Shown: positions 6,223 through 8,818 of the stretch, in pieces | Layout of the letters: the number at the start of each line of letters is the position of its first letter | Position numbering within the stretch: position 1 is the first letter of the stretch | From: an uncultured Clostridia bacterium | Lineage (GTDB): Bacteria > Bacillota > Clostridia > Oscillospirales > JAAYOS01 | DNA: 8,818 bases | NCBI GenBank assembly: GCA_944386395.1 | Contig: CALXAZ010000154.1 | Location: 1-8,818 of the forward strand | Reading direction: 5' to 3' | Program-made: the position numbers and the translations under genes | Notes under the pieces: generated by a model | What the model saw: only the letters and a program-made list of their open reading frames with translations | Databases searched by the model: none | Told to the model about the DNA's origin: nothing

Positions 6223-6960
6223 ATGTTTTGCAACCTCCTTGACTATTGTGCCCGGTTTGTTTTCCAGGCTGGAGCGAACCTCCAGATTAACATTAAACCT
6301 CTTTGCCATCTCAACCGAGCGGTTGTGAAGCACCTGCGCCCCCAATGAGGCAAGCTCCAACATTTCATCAAATGTTATCTCATCCAGCTTATGCGCAGTC
6401 TTGACTATACGCGGATCAGCAGTATACACTCCGTCCACATCGGTATATATCTGACAGAGATCTGCCCCAAGCTTTGCCGCAAGCGCTACTGCCGTTGTAT
6501 CCGAAGCCCCCCTACCAAGCGTGGTGATATCATTAAACCGGTTTATACCCTGGAATCCCGCTACAAGCACGATATTTCTCCGGGCAAGCTCATTTTGTAT
6601 ACGGTCGGGCATAATATTTTTTATCCTCGCATTGAGGTAATTTGAGTCAGACTGTATGTGGGCCTGCCATCCCGTCAACGACACAACAGGAAAACCCAGC
6701 TTTTCTATTGCCATCGCCATGAGAGCTATCGATATCTGCTCACCAGTTGAAAGCAAAACGTCCAGCTCCCTCCTGGATGGGTTTTCATTTATTTCTTTTG
6801 CCTTTTCTTTCAGCTCATCTGTCGTGTCTCCCTGCGCCGAGAGTACGACGACGACTTGGTTCCCCTCTTTATATGTATCCGTTATTATCTTTGCAACATT
6901 GAATATCCGCTCCACGTTTGCCACGGAGCTTCCTCCAAATTTCTGTACAATAAGAGCCAT
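5749..6960 (-). CDS. lysC: Aspartokinase, two ACT domains (monofunctional, LysC type)
   Basis: This enzyme phosphorylates aspartate with ATP, the committed step toward lysine, threonine, methionine and diaminopimelate. At 403 residues it matches the Bacillus aspartokinase II class. The kinase domain (about 1-245) shows KFGGSS (7-12), STGEQ (71-75), TLGRGASD (147-154) and YTDVDGVYTADPR (172-184). Two ACT domains follow: about 262-330 (VPGVAYKIFSLL) and about 341-403 (NPGIASQMFEAL, SEIKVSVLI), which normally bind Lys and/or Thr for feedback inhibition. Position 152 is Ala where the family usually has Gly (GRGGSD). The start has GGAGG about 8 bases upstream. lysC follows thrB after 36 non-coding bases and is last before the terminator, so it is probably co-transcribed with hom-thrB. 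The effector (Lys, Thr or both) cannot be read from the sequence. Confidence 0.97.
   Translation of the reverse strand: MALIVQKFGGSSVANVERIFNVAKIITDTYKEGNQVVVVLSAQGDTTDELKEKAKEINENPSRRELDVLLSTGEQISIALMAMAIEKLGFPVVSLTGWQAHIQSDSNYLNARIKNIMPDRIQNELARRNIVLVAGFQGINRFNDITTLGRGASDTTAVALAAKLGADLCQIYTDVDGVYTADPRIVKTAHKLDEITFDEMLELASLGAQVLHNRSVEMAKRFNVNLEVRSSLENKPGTIVKEVAKHMESTTISGVAKDDNVAVIALTHLKDVPGVAYKIFSLLATKKVNVDIILQSIGREDTKDITFTVTEDNVEIAKEVLTESQESLGFESMSIDTGVSKVSIVGSGMVNNPGIASQMFEALSSVGVNIHMISTSEIKVSVLINQSDSDRAVKAVHDKFFIK
6233..6240 (-). promoter_or_regulatory. Internal ribosome binding site within lysC
   Basis: AAGGAGGT on the minus strand is an uninterrupted match to the anti-Shine-Dalgarno end of Firmicute 16S rRNA and lies 10 bases before the in-frame ATG at 6222. 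It is at least as strong as the site of the full-length gene. Confidence 0.65.
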
Positions 6961-6996
6961 TTTCCTGCCTCCAATAGATAAGGATTAGTCGCGGGA

Positions 6997-7887
6997 TTAG
7001 ATTTTTGTTACCGTAGCTCCCTCTTCATCGCAGTCAAGCATTACTGGCTGCCATTCAGGCAGCACCTCTGCAAACCTGTTTTTTACCCTTTTCTCAAAGC
7101 CAAGATCAACGCTGTCGACTATTGCCACGATAGACGGTCCCGCACCGGAAATATATGCGCCGAGAGCCCCTAGCCTTTTTGCTTCTTCAAGAACCTCTTT
7201 CCCCTGCGGGATGAGCTCGAATCTATAAGGCTGATGCAGGATATCATCGGTCGCCACTATTATATTATGCAGCTCCCCCGCAACAAGCGAACCTGCCAGC
7301 AGAGCAGCTCTGGACAGATTAAACACCGCATCATGAAAGGGAACCGTCTCAGGTAGCGCCGCGCGAGCCTTCTCTGTTTTAAGCTCAAACTCCGGTACAA
7401 ATACGCAGAATTTCAGCCTGTTCGATATCGGAACGCGAACCTGCCACACTTTACCATTTTCCAGCATTGCCGCTACAAATCCCCCTCGTATGGCAGGGGT
7501 AGAATTGTCCGGGTGTCCCTCTATTATCGCCGCAAGGTTTATCAGGTCCTCCTCCTTTAGCGGTCTTCCAAGCAGCTCATTTGCTCCCAACAGACCTGCC
7601 ACTGTACATGCCGAGGACGAACCAAGACCCCTCGTCATCGGAATATTACATTCCTCAATAATCTTTAGCCCAGGCAATGCTCTGCCACATATATCAAACA
7701 CCTGCTTTGCGCATCTATATATCAAATTTGTCTCGTCTGATGGAATATCATAACCATACTTGTTAGTTATTTCTATTCCATCGTTCAGTTCCATGTCCAC
7801 CACATTTCTTATGCTCAATGCAATACCCATGCAGTCAAACCCAGAACCCATATTGGCGCTTGTTGCCGGAACCGATATCTGTATCAT
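6997..7887 (-). CDS. thrB: Homoserine kinase (GHMP family)
   Basis: This cytosolic enzyme converts homoserine and ATP to O-phosphohomoserine, the substrate of threonine synthase. The 296-residue length is normal for ThrB. Visible GHMP features are the N-terminal VPATSANMGSGFD (6-18), the phosphate-binding loop PMTRGLGSSSA (83-93), EGHPDN (123-128) and the C-terminal glycine-rich SGAGPS (247-252). The EGHPDN-STPAIRGG segment is characteristic of homoserine kinase rather than mevalonate or galactose kinases. The ATG at 7887 follows AAAGGAG by about 9 bases. The gene starts 21 bases after hom and is followed by lysC, so three steps of the same pathway are linked. thrC, often the neighbour, is not in the window. 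Confidence 0.97.
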   Translation of the reverse strand: MIQISVPATSANMGSGFDCMGIALSIRNVVDMELNDGIEITNKYGYDIPSDETNLIYRCAKQVFDICGRALPGLKIIEECNIPMTRGLGSSSACTVAGLLGANELLGRPLKEEDLINLAAIIEGHPDNSTPAIRGGFVAAMLENGKVWQVRVPISNRLKFCVFVPEFELKTEKARAALPETVPFHDAVFNLSRAALLAGSLVAGELHNIIVATDDILHQPYRFELIPQGKEVLEEAKRLGALGAYISGAGPSIVAIVDSVDLGFEKRVKNRFAEVLPEWQPVMLDCDEEGATVTKI

Positions 7888-7908
7888 AGTATATAGCTCC
7901 TTTTGCCT

Positions 7909-8818
7909 CTAATCAAGTATCCTGAAAGAAGAATTTACGATTGAGAGCTCTTTAAGTATCTTTATACGCTGCTCAAAACTGTATCCGTCCATCTTGGCAG
8001 TTATAAACACTACCTCTCCGCCGCTTTGTATAATTGCTGTAAACTCTCCAAAGATTTCCTCTGCAGTCCGCAGATCCCCTGTCATCCTGACATACCACCT
8101 GTTTTCGAGAACACGGCAGTCCTCTACATACCGGCTGCCATCTTCCCACAGCCGACCCCTTCTATCCGGATTTTCAAGGATATCTACTATATCTCCCATC
8201 ACTGCCGATGCCGTAGGCGCCGCTCCTGCTCCCCTCCCATAAAACATAAGCTCGTCTACCTCGTCCCCCACAACAGTTATCCCATTGAAAACTCCGTCAA
8301 CACAGGCAAGAGGTCTATGCTTAGGTATGAGATGCGGTGCAACATATACAACCATCCCATCTCCCTTTTTTACGCAACGTCCAAGGAATTTTATTACCAT
8401 ATCAGCCCTGTCTGCAAACGCGATATCCTCAACCGTTATTCCCCTCATGCCTTCGCACCATACCTGCTCAGGCTTTATGTGCCTGCCGCTTGCAATAGAC
8501 GCAAGTATACATATTTTGCGCACAGCGTCCGGTCCGTCAAGATCCGCCGAAGGGTCCCTTTCCGCATAGCCCAGCGCCTGTGCATCTTTTAAAGCCTCCT
8601 CCAGGATCTTTCCTTCTTTTATCATTTTAGCAAGTATAAAGTTTGTAGTCCCGTTTAGTATCCCGTATATCTCACGAATGTCGTTTGCCGCAAGACAATT
8701 TTCCATCGGACGAATTACCGGTATTCCCCCTCCTACGCTGCCCTCATAAAGATATCTTGCCCCGTGCTCCCGTGCAAGCTCTAAAAGCTCCTTCCCGTGG
8801 GTCGCAACAAGCTCTTTA
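7909..8818 (-). CDS. hom: Homoserine dehydrogenase, 5' end outside window
   Basis: This enzyme reduces aspartate semialdehyde to homoserine with NAD(P)H. The reading frame is open to the window edge: 302 residues are visible and about 105 N-terminal residues, including the Rossmann nucleotide-binding loop, are missing. The fragment starts at a Lys that aligns with the NK motif Lys (yeast Lys117). It continues with EGSVGGGIPVIRP (25-37), LNGTTNF (54-60) and GYAERDPSADLDGPDAVRK (83-101). By alignment to yeast Hom6, Glu86, Asp92, Asp97 and Lys101 match Glu208, Asp214, Asp219 and the catalytic Lys223. A Met at 8706 is internal, not the start. The tail after about residue 215 has ACT-like length and hydrophobic pattern (RWYVRMTGD, then EVVFITAKMDG) but lacks a clear DxPGVLAxI signature. 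It is the first visible gene of hom-thrB-lysC; the operon promoter is outside the window. Confidence 0.96.
   Translation of the reverse strand, partial: KELVATHGKELLELAREHGARYLYEGSVGGGIPVIRPMENCLAANDIREIYGILNGTTNFILAKMIKEGKILEEALKDAQALGYAERDPSADLDGPDAVRKICILASIASGRHIKPEQVWCEGMRGITVEDIAFADRADMVIKFLGRCVKKGDGMVVYVAPHLIPKHRPLACVDGVFNGITVVGDEVDELMFYGRGAGAAPTASAVMGDIVDILENPDRRGRLWEDGSRYVEDCRVLENRWYVRMTGDLRTAEEIFGEFTAIIQSGGEVVFITAKMDGYSFEQRIKILKELSIVNSSFRILD

Noticed and set aside
8026..8592. Plus-strand ORF of 188 codons opposite hom
   Set aside because: It is antisense to a well-conserved homoserine dehydrogenase; there is no ribosome binding site or motif, and its composition is typical of an antisense shadow.
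8704..8706. Met as the start of homoserine dehydrogenase
   Set aside because: The frame upstream continues to the window edge and encodes conserved family sequence (ATHGKELLELA, EGSVGGGIPVIRP), so the true start is outside the window.
1..8818. CRISPR arrays, insertion sequences, tRNA or rRNA genes
   Set aside because: No regularly spaced repeats, transposase-like ORFs, terminal inverted repeats or tRNA-like sequences were seen on either strand.

Overview
The window looks like chromosomal DNA of a Clostridia-type Firmicute, possibly Oscillospirales or a relative. The signs are strong AAGGAG-type ribosome binding sites, AT-rich intergenic stretches with sigma-A-like promoters, frequent ATA for isoleucine, and family-level resemblance of the proteins. 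The exact taxon cannot be read from the sequence. All genes lie on the minus strand, so transcription runs from high to low coordinates. The plus strand shows no convincing gene.

Layout in transcription order. (1) 8818-5749 is the promoter-distal part of a threonine/aspartate-family operon: homoserine dehydrogenase (hom, 5' end outside the window), homoserine kinase (thrB) and a two-ACT-domain aspartokinase (lysC). The gaps are 21 and 37 bases, and a perfect 15-bp-stem terminator closes the operon. LysC commits aspartate to the pathway, Hom makes homoserine and ThrB phosphorylates it. thrC is not in the window. lysC carries an in-frame internal start behind a perfect AAGGAGGT, as expected for a separately translated regulatory beta subunit. 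(2) 5603-4145 is a monocistronic MATE-family exporter gene with its own promoter and terminator. (3) 4111-764 is a two-gene cell-wall operon. An FHA domain is fused to a SEDS (FtsW/RodA) glycosyltransferase, followed with a 14-base overlap by a short class B penicillin-binding protein. SEDS plus bPBP forms a peptidoglycan polymerase/crosslinker pair, and the FHA domain suggests control by a Ser/Thr kinase. The operon has a recognisable promoter, overlapped by a perfect inverted repeat, and a 16-bp-stem terminator. (4) 576-1 is the start of a dienelactone-hydrolase-family gene with a good promoter and two palindromes upstream. Its 3' end lies outside the window.

Most of this is ordinary core metabolism and cell-wall biology. 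I see no clearly new system, mobile element, CRISPR array or RNA gene. The points most worth checking are the FHA-SEDS fusion, the internal lysC start, the palindrome over the SEDS promoter and the weak ACT-like tail of Hom.
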